A stretch of 21,350 bases of DNA from Candidatus Pelearchaeum sp. (GCA_015520425.1 WAQC01000120.1:1-21350); one strand, 5' to 3'. Positions 7,312 through 15,528 are shown, counted from the stretch's first letter. The notes: generated by a model from the letters alone, not told the origin. Program-made: numbers and translations.

Positions 7312-7767
7312 ATGCAGCAGGAAGCCTGCCAACATGACTTTACATACCATGGAGCGCTTAACTTCTTCAAGAATAAAGAGCTGATTACTGTTGTTGAAGC
7401 TTGGAAATGCAGGAAGTGTGGTGTTCTACGGCTTGGGAGAAGAGGCCCAGAGGTCTTACTATCCTCCGAGGGCATGTATCCAGATATAGAGCCTGGAAAG
7501 GAATGGGTTGTTTTTCTCTGCCTAGCTGGAGAAGAGCCCGTAATAGAGGTTTATCAGATGAGGCCTGGTGATGAGATTCCACATACTTGCGACGCTTACC
7601 CACGGGAGTCTGTCTTAGTTTTAGATGAAGATTTCAGCCTACGGCTAGGTAAGGGTGATGGTAAGCCGAGTAAGCATTTTGCATACAAGTTCTCCAGAAT
7701 AGTCAAGGGTTATATAGAAATGGGCAGCATACCGCCAGAAGTCGTAACACTAACGCGCACAGAATAG
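7312..7767 (+). CDS. hypothetical protein with an N-terminal putative zinc site
   Basis: A 151-aa protein that I do not recognise. C6 and H8 (CQH) and C33-C36 (WKCRKCG) could form a Cys3His zinc site in the first 40 residues. The remainder looks like a mixed beta-strand domain (EWVVFLCLAG, VIEVYQM) with a further His/Cys pair in IPHTCD. I chose ATG 7312 over the in-frame ATG at 7267: the latter overlaps the UPF0173 gene by 34 nt, while 7312 follows GGAGGAG (7291-7297) and AAGGA (7306-7310). It is probably the last gene of the three-gene unit. Its stop is 16 nt from the convergent NTF2-like gene. Confidence 0.7.
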   Translation: MQQEACQHDFTYHGALNFFKNKELITVVEAWKCRKCGVLRLGRRGPEVLLSSEGMYPDIEPGKEWVVFLCLAGEEPVIEVYQMRPGDEIPHTCDAYPRESVLVLDEDFSLRLGKGDGKPSKHFAYKFSRIVKGYIEMGSIPPEVVTLTRTE

Positions 7768-7783
7768 AGGGGTAATTCATTAT

Positions 7784-8188
7784 TTATTCTTGTTCTGGAA
7801 TACGCGAATAATGCTCATGAATTATCCGCCACTCTCCATCCTCACGCACGAGGACAACAGTACAGCGCGATGTTATAGATAATGGCCTACCCTCAAACGT
7901 ATATCCATAAACATACACACCACCATATTTTAGAAGAAATGTTACTACAGCCACGTCTCCTAAGACTTTAACCTCTATATCGCTCATTTGGTATGTAAAA
8001 TCTACAAGCTCGCTGTAAAGGCTGCCTTTCAATTTCAATGCTTCATCTTTCTCTTGGATTCTATACGGTGGTAGGTCGCTGAAGCGTGTGTAATGCGTGC
8101 TATGAAGCTGCCTAAAGGTCTCTAAGTTCCCCTCTTTACCCGTTTCAAATACCTGCCTAACTACTCTCAATATTTCTTCTTCGCTCAT
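7784..8188 (-). CDS. NTF2-like (SnoaL/DUF4440-type) protein
   Basis: A 134-aa cone-barrel fold protein. The pattern is typical: an N-terminal helix (EEILRVVRQVFETGKEGNLETFRQLHS), then strands ending in VVLVREDGEWRIIHEHYSR, the classic last two strands of DUF4440/SnoaL_3. Such proteins range from small-molecule binders to enzymes, and no catalytic set is clear. The ATG at 8188 is preferred to an upstream in-frame TTG at 8221, because family members begin just before this helix and CTAGGG precedes it. Either way it overlaps the upstream 108-aa gene (32 nt for the chosen start), suggesting coupled translation. Confidence 0.75.
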   Translation of the reverse strand: MSEEEILRVVRQVFETGKEGNLETFRQLHSTHYTRFSDLPPYRIQEKDEALKLKGSLYSELVDFTYQMSDIEVKVLGDVAVVTFLLKYGGVYVYGYTFEGRPLSITSRCTVVLVREDGEWRIIHEHYSRIPEQE

Positions 8189-8483
8189 CCCTAGCACCCG
8201 CCATAACGAGTTCTCCAGCAATTATCTTTAGCTGAAGCTCAACTTCAAGATTATGTAATTGTTCTTCATTAAATCCAGATGAAGATAAAATACGTGCTGA
8301 TTCATCTGAAAGTTTCACACTAACATTAGGCCCTCCAACGCTTTGGAAGAGAAGGCCATCAAACTCTATTGACGAACCACTTACACGCGCCCTTCCCTTA
8401 AAGAATGTGAGAGGCCCGTCTGTCTCTCGCCAGTATATTTCTATATCGCTAACCTCCATGCTATGGTGTGGCATGTGAGTCAT
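8157..8483 (-). CDS. hypothetical protein, beta-rich
   Basis: A 108-aa protein that I do not recognise. Sequence such as DIEIYWRETDGPLTFFKGRARVSGSSIEFDGLLF suggests a beta-rich first half, followed by a short helix (EEQLHNLEVELQLKIIAG). It has no cysteines, no membrane segment and no signal peptide. Alternative in-frame ATGs exist at residues 4 and 9. A TATA-like element (8509-8518 on the minus strand) lies about 30 nt before the ATG, fitting a leaderless transcript. Its 3' end overlaps the NTF2-like gene, so they probably form a two-gene unit. Confidence 0.6.
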   Translation of the reverse strand: MTHMPHHSMEVSDIEIYWRETDGPLTFFKGRARVSGSSIEFDGLLFQSVGGPNVSVKLSDESARILSSSGFNEEQLHNLEVELQLKIIAGELVMAGARDERRRNIESS

Positions 8484-8551
8484 ACTAAAAAGTATTGAGC
8501 TCCAACAACGCTTATGAATAACTACTATACAAACTTGTGAGGTTCTAGGAT

Positions 8552-8773
8552 ATGAGCTATCTCATTCCCGAGCTAACCAGCCTACTAAAGATAAGACGCA
8601 TAACATGGATAGTCCGCGTAATCGTAATAATACTGTACATATTGGTCGCATTTTTGGCGTGGGCCATTCTGAGCAGGTTTGTGGATAACTTTATTGCCGT
8701 GCCATTAGCTCTGTCTTCATCGGCCATGTTCTACATTATGATAAGGATTGTATTGAAGAGGGGAATTATTTGA
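8552..8773 (+). CDS. small membrane protein, two transmembrane segments
   Basis: A 73-aa protein with two predicted hydrophobic helices, about 18-42 (rich in V, I, L and ending AWAIL) and 48-66 (AVPLALSSSAMFYIMI). Both ends carry basic residues (KIRR, LKRG). I do not recognise a family. ATG follows AGGA closely, and a TATA-like CTATACAAAC (8524-8533) lies about 24 nt upstream, consistent with a leaderless transcript. Its stop overlaps the convergent 140-aa gene by 8 nt. The hydrophobic pattern and promoter support expression, but the small size limits certainty. Confidence 0.6.
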   Translation: MSYLIPELTSLLKIRRITWIVRVIVIILYILVAFLAWAILSRFVDNFIAVPLALSSSAMFYIMIRIVLKRGII

Positions 8774-9188
8774 GTTCGTTTGTTAATGCTTCAATAAGCT
8801 CTCTTATGGCTTCGCGCTTGGGGTGTTTGGCAGGCGCCATCCTGAGCCATGAAGTAAGGTGATTTCTCACTCTTTCAAGGAACCCTCCCACATCTTTCTG
8901 TATGCTCTTAAGAGCCTGCGTAGGTATCGCTTCCAATTTTACGGGCGCTATTGAGGTCTGCATGAAGGGTCCGAATTCGTCGCGTGAGACCTTGACGGCA
9001 AGGACTCTACCATTCTCAAGCATGTATGTTATTCCAGCCAGGCTGGAGAATTCAATACCCCACTCAATACCTGGTGGCGAGAAAGGTAAGAGCGCGGCGA
9101 GCATTCTAATAATATTCTCGTCGCTGGGCTCGTTGAGAGCTTTCCTATACGCTGACAAAAGCTCCTCTATCTCTCTACTAGCCGACAT
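8766..9188 (-). CDS. hypothetical protein, helical
   Basis: A 140-aa protein that I do not recognise. It opens with a charged helix (MSASREIEELLSAYRKALNE), has a short beta section around GITYMLENGRVLAVKVSRDEFGPF, and ends with amphipathic helices (REAIRELIEALTNELK). No Cys and no membrane segment are visible. The ATG is 2 nt after the stop of the class V PLP enzyme, so it is almost certainly co-transcribed and probably functionally linked. It could be a small accessory subunit, but nothing in its sequence identifies one. Confidence 0.65.
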   Translation of the reverse strand: MSASREIEELLSAYRKALNEPSDENIIRMLAALLPFSPPGIEWGIEFSSLAGITYMLENGRVLAVKVSRDEFGPFMQTSIAPVKLEAIPTQALKSIQKDVGGFLERVRNHLTSWLRMAPAKHPKREAIRELIEALTNELK

Positions 9189-9190
9189 AG

Positions 9191-10360
9191 CTAACCCACA
9201 TCCAAGCCCTGCTTTAAGCCCTCCGCAATAACATCAACAAGTCTATCTATATCACTGCGGTTATTATAGAAATGTGCGGAAATTCTCACGAGTCTTGGTC
9301 TCGCGGATATAATGACGCCACGCTTTTGCAAGAGCTCACCTAAAGCGCGTGGTTTAGGATGTCTGAAAGCTACTGTTCCAGAAAGGCGTTCAGAGACATC
9401 TATAATGTCTAAACCAAGGCCGCGGAGATGTTCCTCACAGTATTTGGCTAGTTCTCTGATATGGTTATGTTTTGCAGTCTGGTCAAAGGATAGGTGATAG
9501 TTTAGAGATTCGCGCATGCCAACCACGCTAAGGCTTGACCAGCTCCCCAACTCTAAGCGCGAAGCATCAGGAGCTGGCTGCGGTGTTCTGACATCAAACT
9601 CCTCATCAAAGAGCGGGACACCATCTAGCATTCGGCGTATAACAGAATCGCTCACACCCATCCAGCCCATATAGGCGGGCTCTATCTCCCCCAACAGCTC
9701 TTCAGAGATGTAGATAAACGCAACACCTGGGGGGCCGTTAAGCCATTTATAGCTACCACAAAACGCCGCATCAAGCCCTAGTTTCTTAACATCCAGCGGG
9801 ATTACGCCAGCAGCGTGAAATATGTCCGAAACCATGAGCGCACCATGCCTGTGAGCCACCTCAGCTAGCCTTCTCAAATCATAAGTATAGCCTGTGAGCC
9901 ATGAAACATAGTCTATAGAGACTATCCGTGTTGAATCATCAATCAGGGACTCTATAGAGTCTTCGCGGCCTTCGGCTATCCTAACCTCGCCGATTATTCC
10001 GCGTCGCCGCGCAGCCTGCCATATGTGGATTCCAGTAGGGAAGTTATGAGCTGACACAACCACGTTATCACTCTGCCTAAGGCCTAGGCTATAGGCAAAC
10101 ACAGCCAACGCCGTTGAAACGTTGGGCGCTGTTGCTACTTCCTCAAACCTCGCACCAACGAGACGCGCAAATAGCTTTCTACACTCCACGACAGATTCAA
10201 GAACATAATCCCAGTTCTCCCCCTCCTCAAAATACTCGCTCAGAAATCTCCCTATAGCCTGTGCAGTTCTCTGCGGCAGGAGACCTGTAGAAGCACTATC
10301 AAGATAAGCATATTTCTTAAGAGGTGGGAAATCACCGCGTGAAACTTCCGCGATACCCAT
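9191..10360 (-). CDS. PLP-dependent class V aminotransferase-fold enzyme
   Basis: A 389-aa fold-type I PLP enzyme of the class V group (cysteine desulfurase, isopenicillin-N epimerase, kynureninase relatives). YLDSASTG (19-26) is the usual N-terminal motif. D179 in MVSDIFHAAG binds the pyridine nitrogen, and K205 in CGSYKWLNGPPG is the Schiff-base lysine. The SYKW-NGPPG context is closer to isopenicillin-N-epimerase/kynureninase-like members than to IscS or SufS, and no conserved catalytic Cys loop is evident. Substrate is unknown. A TATA-like TATTATTTA (10381-10389, minus strand) lies about 25 nt before the ATG, so a leaderless transcript is likely. The 140-aa gene follows 2 nt downstream. 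Confidence 0.88.
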   Translation of the reverse strand: MGIAEVSRGDFPPLKKYAYLDSASTGLLPQRTAQAIGRFLSEYFEEGENWDYVLESVVECRKLFARLVGARFEEVATAPNVSTALAVFAYSLGLRQSDNVVVSAHNFPTGIHIWQAARRRGIIGEVRIAEGREDSIESLIDDSTRIVSIDYVSWLTGYTYDLRRLAEVAHRHGALMVSDIFHAAGVIPLDVKKLGLDAAFCGSYKWLNGPPGVAFIYISEELLGEIEPAYMGWMGVSDSVIRRMLDGVPLFDEEFDVRTPQPAPDASRLELGSWSSLSVVGMRESLNYHLSFDQTAKHNHIRELAKYCEEHLRGLGLDIIDVSERLSGTVAFRHPKPRALGELLQKRGVIISARPRLVRISAHFYNNRSDIDRLVDVIAEGLKQGLDVG

Positions 10361-10404
10361 AACCAGTTACCACAAAACAGTAAATAATAGAGTTTATGAT
10401 ACTG

Positions 10405-11988
10405 CTACTCTTCTTCAACGATGGTTCTACTTTGTTCGCGTAGGAATGTCAGTAGATAATGGGGTCCTCCTATGCCTTTCCCAGTTGCGCCGCTGGCTTT
10501 CCAGCCAACAAAGGTCTGCGCCCCTGGCCATGCTCCAGTGGTTGCGCCGCCTTTCCTGTTAGCATAAACAACGCCGAACTGTATTTTCTGCATGAAGTAG
10601 TCTATCTCACTTCTGTCCTCGGAGAAGATGCCAGCAGTAAGCCCATACTCCGTATTATTAGCTTCATTCAAAGCCTCCTCTAGGCTACTAAACTCATCAA
10701 CAAGCAATATGGGTAGGAAAAGCTCCTGTTTGAAGAGCTGATGATCCCTCTTTAATCCTGTGATTATCGTCGGCTGTACATAGTATCCCTTGTCATATTC
10801 ACCGCCGCTCAGAGCCTCGCCGCCATACAGTATTTCACCACCATCACGCTTAGCAGTCTCAATATACTTCTTGAAGTTCTCAAAAGCTCTCTTATTTACC
10901 ACAGGCCCCATAAAAACATCCCTCTTCCTCGGGTCGCCAACCTTCAGAGCACTTGTCTCTCTAACCAACTCCTCAAGAAACCTAGCCTTAATATTCTTAT
11001 GCACGTAGAGCCTTGAGGTGGCTGAGCACTTCTGTCCATCATAGCCGAAAGCCGCTCTTATAACGCCCAAAACTGCTTTTTTCAAATCGGCCTTCTCAGT
11101 TACAATAGTCGGGTTCTTACTGCCCATCTCAAGTAGAATCGGCTTAGGATAGGGCTGGGATGAGGTAAATCTCCTGTAGAGACGCATCCCCACATCTCTA
11201 GAGCCAGTGAATGCTATGCCAGCAACATCGGGATTCGTTACAACCTCATCCTCAAAGACATCGCCAGGACCTGTTACGTAGTTTATTGCTCCTGCATCAA
11301 CTCCAGCGTCTCTAAAGATTTGATACAACATAAGGCCCGATAGAGGTGCCTCGCTGGTGGGCTTGAATACTACAGTATTCCCTGTTAGTATAGCTCCTTG
11401 TATCATGCCGTTAGCCAGCATGAATGGGAAGTTGAAAGGCGAGATTACAACCCACACTCCGTAGGGGAGAGCAACCATCTTACATTTCTCGCCTGGACCA
11501 CCTGGCCCCATATCCTTCTCATAGCCATTATTCTCCTCCATTATGTTAGCATAGTACCTAAGAGCGTCAACGGCCTCCCAACATTCGGCTAGTGCTTCCA
11601 TCCTATTCTTCCCAACCTCATAAGTTATCACGGCAGCTATCTCAAACTTCCTCTCATCTATCAGCTCGGCGGCCCGCCTGATTATTCTTACCCTTTCTCT
11701 CCAGCTCTTAGAAGACCATGACTCAAACGCTTTCTTAGCCTCTTCAATAGCTTTCTTTATATGTCCCCTGCCTCCACGCTGGAAATACCCAACAAGTATT
11801 GAAGTATCTATAGGGCTCCTATCCTCAAATTCTCCCTCCTCTGAGAAGACCTCTTCGCCGCCTATGTACATGGGGTAGTGTTTTCCGAAATACTTGTCCT
11901 TCACCGTCTCAAGCGCCTTCTCATACGCGGGATGGAGGCTCTCATCGGCAAATAATGAGACGTATGTTATCTTTCTCTCACTTGCCAT
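10405..11988 (-). CDS. rocA: delta-1-pyrroline-5-carboxylate dehydrogenase-type aldehyde dehydrogenase
   Basis: A 527-aa NAD(P)-dependent aldehyde dehydrogenase. ISPFNFP (182-188, N186) and VFKPTSEAP (207-215) mark the cofactor and oxyanion regions; the general base E287 is in LLEMGSKNP; the nucleophile C321 is in GYDGQKCSATSR. The G(Q)KCSA-SR context, the ~515-aa class length, the long N-terminal extension and the LLTFLREQSRT end match the RocA/PruA group, which oxidises glutamate-5-semialdehyde to glutamate in proline or arginine breakdown. No proline dehydrogenase is in the window, so the exact substrate is inferred. Divergent from mptD, with a possible TATA CTTTAATC (12019-12026, minus strand). 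The downstream PLP gene has its own putative promoter. Confidence 0.87.
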   Translation of the reverse strand: MASERKITYVSLFADESLHPAYEKALETVKDKYFGKHYPMYIGGEEVFSEEGEFEDRSPIDTSILVGYFQRGGRGHIKKAIEEAKKAFESWSSKSWRERVRIIRRAAELIDERKFEIAAVITYEVGKNRMEALAECWEAVDALRYYANIMEENNGYEKDMGPGGPGEKCKMVALPYGVWVVISPFNFPFMLANGMIQGAILTGNTVVFKPTSEAPLSGLMLYQIFRDAGVDAGAINYVTGPGDVFEDEVVTNPDVAGIAFTGSRDVGMRLYRRFTSSQPYPKPILLEMGSKNPTIVTEKADLKKAVLGVIRAAFGYDGQKCSATSRLYVHKNIKARFLEELVRETSALKVGDPRKRDVFMGPVVNKRAFENFKKYIETAKRDGGEILYGGEALSGGEYDKGYYVQPTIITGLKRDHQLFKQELFLPILLVDEFSSLEEALNEANNTEYGLTAGIFSEDRSEIDYFMQKIQFGVVYANRKGGATTGAWPGAQTFVGWKASGATGKGIGGPHYLLTFLREQSRTIVEEE

Positions 11989-12056
11989 GCCGCTCGCTGT
12001 ATTGGATATTAGGGGCTGATTAAAGGTTTTACCTCCACGTCCGCGGTGCTGTTGAA

Positions 12057-12066
12057 TATTTTATAA
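12057..12066 (+). promoter_or_regulatory. TATA-like box of the mptD-like gene
   Basis: TATTTTATAA is centred about 30 nt before the ATG at 12092, giving a leader of 3-4 nt. A second AT-rich stretch (12074-12083) is too close to the ATG to act as the TATA box. The 103-bp divergent spacer otherwise holds only the putative aldehyde dehydrogenase promoter. Confidence 0.5.
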
Positions 12067-12091
12067 TCCATTAGAGATATATACTTCATAC

Positions 12092-12484
12092 ATGAACGAT
12101 GTTGAGCGTCTAGTTAGGAGATTATTTCCAAATGATTTCACTGATAGAGAGCGTGCAATTTTTGAAGCTGGTATAGCGCTTGGTTCCATCGCTCATACTT
12201 TGGCTGGCATCCCTATATCCAGCTCAAAAAATCTACAAGAACGGCTTTGTAGAGCGTTGAGTAGTTGTTTTCTGCTCCAGCCATATAGGAAGCGCGTTGG
12301 GATACGGCTTAGAGGGGTGAAAAGAGCCAAGAAAAATGAATACGACTATGAAACACTCTCCCCTGATAGGCTTGACATAATAGTTGAGACGCAGTATGGT
12401 GATACAATAGTCAGGGCACGTATGCGTTATATTGAAAAACTTGAGTATCCAGTTATGTATGTGGAGCAGGTGAAGAATAGGTAA
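12092..12484 (+). CDS. mptD: probable MptD-type dihydroneopterin aldolase
   Basis: A 130-aa protein matching the archaeal MptD/DUF381-type aldolase (PF04038, COG2098) that cleaves 7,8-dihydroneopterin to 6-hydroxymethyl-dihydropterin in methanopterin-type cofactor synthesis. The signature is the TDRERAIFEAGIALGSIAH stretch (17-35). E25 and H35 fall at the numbers I recall for catalytic residues of the Methanocaldococcus enzyme; Q63 and Y113 lie near the other two. The two sequences need alignment to confirm this. The length fits. It has no similarity to bacterial FolB. It ends directly at the convergent dnaJ stop, with no bases between. No other pterin gene is in the window, so pathway context is unconfirmed. 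Confidence 0.7.
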   Translation: MNDVERLVRRLFPNDFTDRERAIFEAGIALGSIAHTLAGIPISSSKNLQERLCRALSSCFLLQPYRKRVGIRLRGVKRAKKNEYDYETLSPDRLDIIVETQYGDTIVRARMRYIEKLEYPVMYVEQVKNR

Positions 12485-13609
12485 TCAGTTGCTGAATATT
12501 CTATCACGCAGCTCATCCATTAAACCATATTCAACAGAGGATAGCTGTTCATAAAACTCTTTTTGCTCTTGTGAAAGTGGTGTGGGGAGCTGTATTCTTG
12601 GCCTAACCTCAAGATCGCCACGTCCTCCATCTATTCTAGGCATTCCTCTACCGCGTATGATTATAGGCTTATGGTAGTTGTTTGGTGAGAGCTTAACATC
12701 AACAACGCCGTCTAATGTTTTTAGTTTAACAACCCTGCCTGTCGCCACTTCGCTTGGAGAGACTGGTAGTTCCACGATAAGCTTATCACCATCACGTCTA
12801 AAGACCTTATGCGGCATCATCCTAACCCTAATTCTCAAATCTCCCCTAACTCCTGTTGAGGGGTCTAGCATTCCACGGCTGCGTAAAGTGATTATATGCC
12901 CCTCGTCAACGCCGCGGGGAATTGTAAAGGTCACTCTCTCTATAATCTCAAGAACCCCCGAACCTCTACAATTACTGCATTTCTTTCTTATAACTTGGCC
13001 AGCGCCCTTACAGTTTTCGCATGGTGTTACTGTAGTGAAATATGCGAAGGCTACTTGCCTATGTGAGACTCTCTGACCAGAGCCTCCGCATGTTGGGCAT
13101 TTCTCAACCCAACCAGGCTCAGCTCCAGAGCCGCCGCAACGATGGCATGGAACGCGCATAGGTATGTGGATTGTCTTCTCACAGCCGTGAAACGCCTCCT
13201 CCAGCGAGACCTCCACCTCAACCAGCGTTGCCGTAGGCTCGCGTCTAGTTCTACCAAAACCACCGAAGAAACGTTCAAAGAAAGACTCAAAATCACCAAA
13301 ACCAAGGTCGCGTAATATCTCCTCAAAATCAAATCTCGTTGTCCTGAAAATATCCTCCTGACTATACTGGCCCTGAAGGCCTGCTTTGCCATACATATCA
13401 TATAACCGACGCTTCTCATCATCTGAAAGTACGGCATATGCCTCGCTTATCTTCTTAAACTTCTCCTCTGCTTCTGGAGACTTGTTACGGTCTGGATGAT
13501 ACTTGAGAGCCAGCCTCCTATACGCTCTCTTAATCTCCTCCTTAGTAGCATTACGCGGCACGCCTAAGATTTCATAGTAATCCTCGCTATCGTAGGACAA
13601 GGCTTCCAT
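12485..13609 (-). CDS. dnaJ: DnaJ (Hsp40) co-chaperone
   Basis: A 374-aa type I Hsp40. The J domain (10-75) has HPD at 38-40. A Gly/Phe-rich segment follows (GFGDFESFFERFFGGFG, 103-119). Four zinc-finger repeats lie at 155-162, 171-178, 197-204 and 211-218 (CxxCxGxG). The substrate-binding and dimerisation part follows. It delivers clients to DnaK and stimulates its ATPase. GGAG abuts the ATG with no spacer, so it is unlikely to act as a Shine-Dalgarno. A strong TATA (CTTTAAATAA) ~23 nt upstream implies a leaderless transcript. The gene is 75 nt downstream of dnaK but may be independently transcribed. Confidence 0.97.
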   Translation of the reverse strand: MEALSYDSEDYYEILGVPRNATKEEIKRAYRRLALKYHPDRNKSPEAEEKFKKISEAYAVLSDDEKRRLYDMYGKAGLQGQYSQEDIFRTTRFDFEEILRDLGFGDFESFFERFFGGFGRTRREPTATLVEVEVSLEEAFHGCEKTIHIPMRVPCHRCGGSGAEPGWVEKCPTCGGSGQRVSHRQVAFAYFTTVTPCENCKGAGQVIRKKCSNCRGSGVLEIIERVTFTIPRGVDEGHIITLRSRGMLDPSTGVRGDLRIRVRMMPHKVFRRDGDKLIVELPVSPSEVATGRVVKLKTLDGVVDVKLSPNNYHKPIIIRGRGMPRIDGGRGDLEVRPRIQLPTPLSQEQKEFYEQLSSVEYGLMDELRDRIFSN

Positions 13610-13626
13610 CTCCGAAAGTGAGTTGG

Positions 13627-13636
13627 TTATTTAAAG
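13627..13636 (-). promoter_or_regulatory. TATA box of dnaJ
   Basis: Minus-strand CTTTAAATAA is a near-ideal archaeal TATA element centred about 23 nt before the dnaJ ATG, with a purine-rich GAAAGT just upstream in the BRE position. Transcription would start at or next to the ATG. This lies in the 75-nt spacer between dnaK and dnaJ, so dnaJ need not depend on read-through. Confidence 0.6.
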
Positions 13637-13684
13637 ACTTTCAAAAAGGACATACTTTGGAATTATGAGAAGAGGGATATTAGA

Positions 13685-15484
13685 CTAGGTTTTATCCTCC
13701 CCCTCCTTCTTCCCCTCTCCTTCCTTCCCGCTTTGCCCATATATCGTTGTTCCTATCTTTTGGGCGGCTTTTCTAAGCTTCTCCATCTTCTCCTTAATGG
13801 CTTGTATATCACTTCCTTTTAGCGCCTCGCGGAGCTCCCTAGCTGCTTCTTCAACTTCTTGTTTAACTTCTGCTGGAGCCTTATCGCCGAATTCCGAGAG
13901 AGCTTTCTCGGCTGTGTAGAGTAGCGCGTCCGCCTCGTTACGTAACTCTGCTTCTTGTCGTTTCTTCCTGTCCTGCTCAGCAAACTGCTCAGCCTCGCGC
14001 ACCATGCGCTCAACCTCTTCACGCGATAACCTATGCGGCGCTGTTATCTTAACACTAACATCTTTTCCTGTTCCAAGGTCTTTCGCAGTAACTGTTAGGA
14101 TTCCATCAGCATTTATGTCAAATGTTACCTCTATCTTCGGGACACCGCGCGGCGCTGGCGGTATTCCACTGAGAGTAAATCTTCCTAGGGATATGTTGTC
14201 AGCGGCCATCTGCCTCTCTCCCTGTAGTACATGAATCTCAACACTTGTTTGGAAGTCTGCTGCTGTTGTAAATATTTGGCTACGTCTTACTGGTATTGTG
14301 GTGTTCCTCTCAATTATGGGTGTGAATATTCCTCCAAGTGTTTCCACGCCCAGCGTTAGTGGAACAACATCCAGAAGAACAATCTCCCTATCCCTCATCT
14401 CTCCACTAAGTATAGCTGCCTGTATAGCCGCACCCATTGCAACACATTCCATCGGGTCTATCCCGCGTTCAGGTTCTTTCCCCATGACGCTCTTTATGAA
14501 CTCGCGTATTATTGGCATCCTGGTTGGCCCACCAACTAGTATTATCTTATCTATGTCCTCTGGCCTCATCTTAGCGTCTTGGAGTGCTTGCATCATAGGG
14601 CCGCGGCATCGCTCCACGATGGGTCTAACGAGTTCCTCAAGAGTGGCGCGTGTAAGCCGCATATAGAGGTGCTTAGGGCCTGAAGAGTCGTAAGCTATGT
14701 ATGGTAGGTTTATCTCGGTCTCTGTGGTGCTTGAGAGCTCTATCTTAGCCCTCTCCGCGGCCTCAGCTATCCTATTCATAGCTGAGGCATCTTTACTTAG
14801 GTCTATGCCACTCTCCTGCTTATACCTGTCAACGATGTAATTTATCAGAGCTCTGTCCATATCTGTCCCGCCTAGTTGTGTGTCTCCAGATGTGGCTTTC
14901 ACCTCAAAAACGCCCTGTCCAAACTCCATTATTGTTACGTCAAGTGTCCCACCGCCTAAGTCAAAGACCATTATGCGCATTTCTTTATCCTGTTTATCAA
15001 GCCCATACGCCAAGGCTGCTGCTGTGGGCTCGTTGATTATCCTCACCACGTCAAGCCCCGCTATCTTCCCAGCATCCTTAGTGGCTTGCCGCTGATTGTC
15101 GTTAAAGTATGCGGGTACCGTAATTACTGCCTTCTTAACCTCTTCACCTAAGAACGCCTCGGCATCCTTCTTGATTTTCTGAAGAAGAAATGCTGAGAGT
15201 TGCTCAGGGGCGTATTCCTTTCCGTATATCTTATAGCGGTAGTCTGTCCCCATCTTACGTTTCCACGCAGTTACCGTGCCTTCTGGGTTGAGTATTGCCT
15301 GTCTTCTTGCAGGCTCACCGACCAGTAGTTCGCCTTCTTTGGTGAAAGCAACATACGAGGGGAATGCCTTGCCGTATAATGTAACGCCCTCGGTTGATGG
15401 TATTATTGTTGGTCTCCCGCCTATCACTACCGCTGCGGCGGAGTTGCTAGTCCCTAAGTCTATTCCGATTATTTTTTCAGCCAT
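13685..15484 (-). CDS. dnaK: DnaK (Hsp70) chaperone
   Basis: A 599-aa Hsp70. The phosphate-1 loop GIDLGTSNS (7-15), ITVPAYF (121-127), DLGGGTLD (175-182) and interdomain linker VLLDVVPLT (369-377) are intact. The substrate-binding domain and helical lid follow, and the C terminus is a charged Gly/Glu/Lys tail without the EEVD motif of cytosolic eukaryotic proteins. The nucleotide domain lacks the insertion found in Gram-negative DnaK (around residues 78-95 here), as in other archaeal and Gram-positive Hsp70s. Archaeal Hsp70 is generally regarded as acquired from bacteria. The 5' leader holds GGTGG (15489-15493), and a TATA-like element (15529-15537, minus strand) lies ~49 nt upstream. Confidence 0.98.
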   Translation of the reverse strand: MAEKIIGIDLGTSNSAAAVVIGGRPTIIPSTEGVTLYGKAFPSYVAFTKEGELLVGEPARRQAILNPEGTVTAWKRKMGTDYRYKIYGKEYAPEQLSAFLLQKIKKDAEAFLGEEVKKAVITVPAYFNDNQRQATKDAGKIAGLDVVRIINEPTAAALAYGLDKQDKEMRIMVFDLGGGTLDVTIMEFGQGVFEVKATSGDTQLGGTDMDRALINYIVDRYKQESGIDLSKDASAMNRIAEAAERAKIELSSTTETEINLPYIAYDSSGPKHLYMRLTRATLEELVRPIVERCRGPMMQALQDAKMRPEDIDKIILVGGPTRMPIIREFIKSVMGKEPERGIDPMECVAMGAAIQAAILSGEMRDREIVLLDVVPLTLGVETLGGIFTPIIERNTTIPVRRSQIFTTAADFQTSVEIHVLQGERQMAADNISLGRFTLSGIPPAPRGVPKIEVTFDINADGILTVTAKDLGTGKDVSVKITAPHRLSREEVERMVREAEQFAEQDRKKRQEAELRNEADALLYTAEKALSEFGDKAPAEVKQEVEEAARELREALKGSDIQAIKEKMEKLRKAAQKIGTTIYGQSGKEGEGKKEGEDKT

Positions 15485-15528
15485 ACCAAACCACCATTAA
15501 ACAGGCAAACAGGAAGCATAACCTTACT

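Noticed and set aside
13051..13437. 128-aa open frame inside dnaJ on the same strand
   Set aside because: It is out of frame with the well-supported DnaJ zinc-finger and J domains and shows no family features, so it is a frame shadow.
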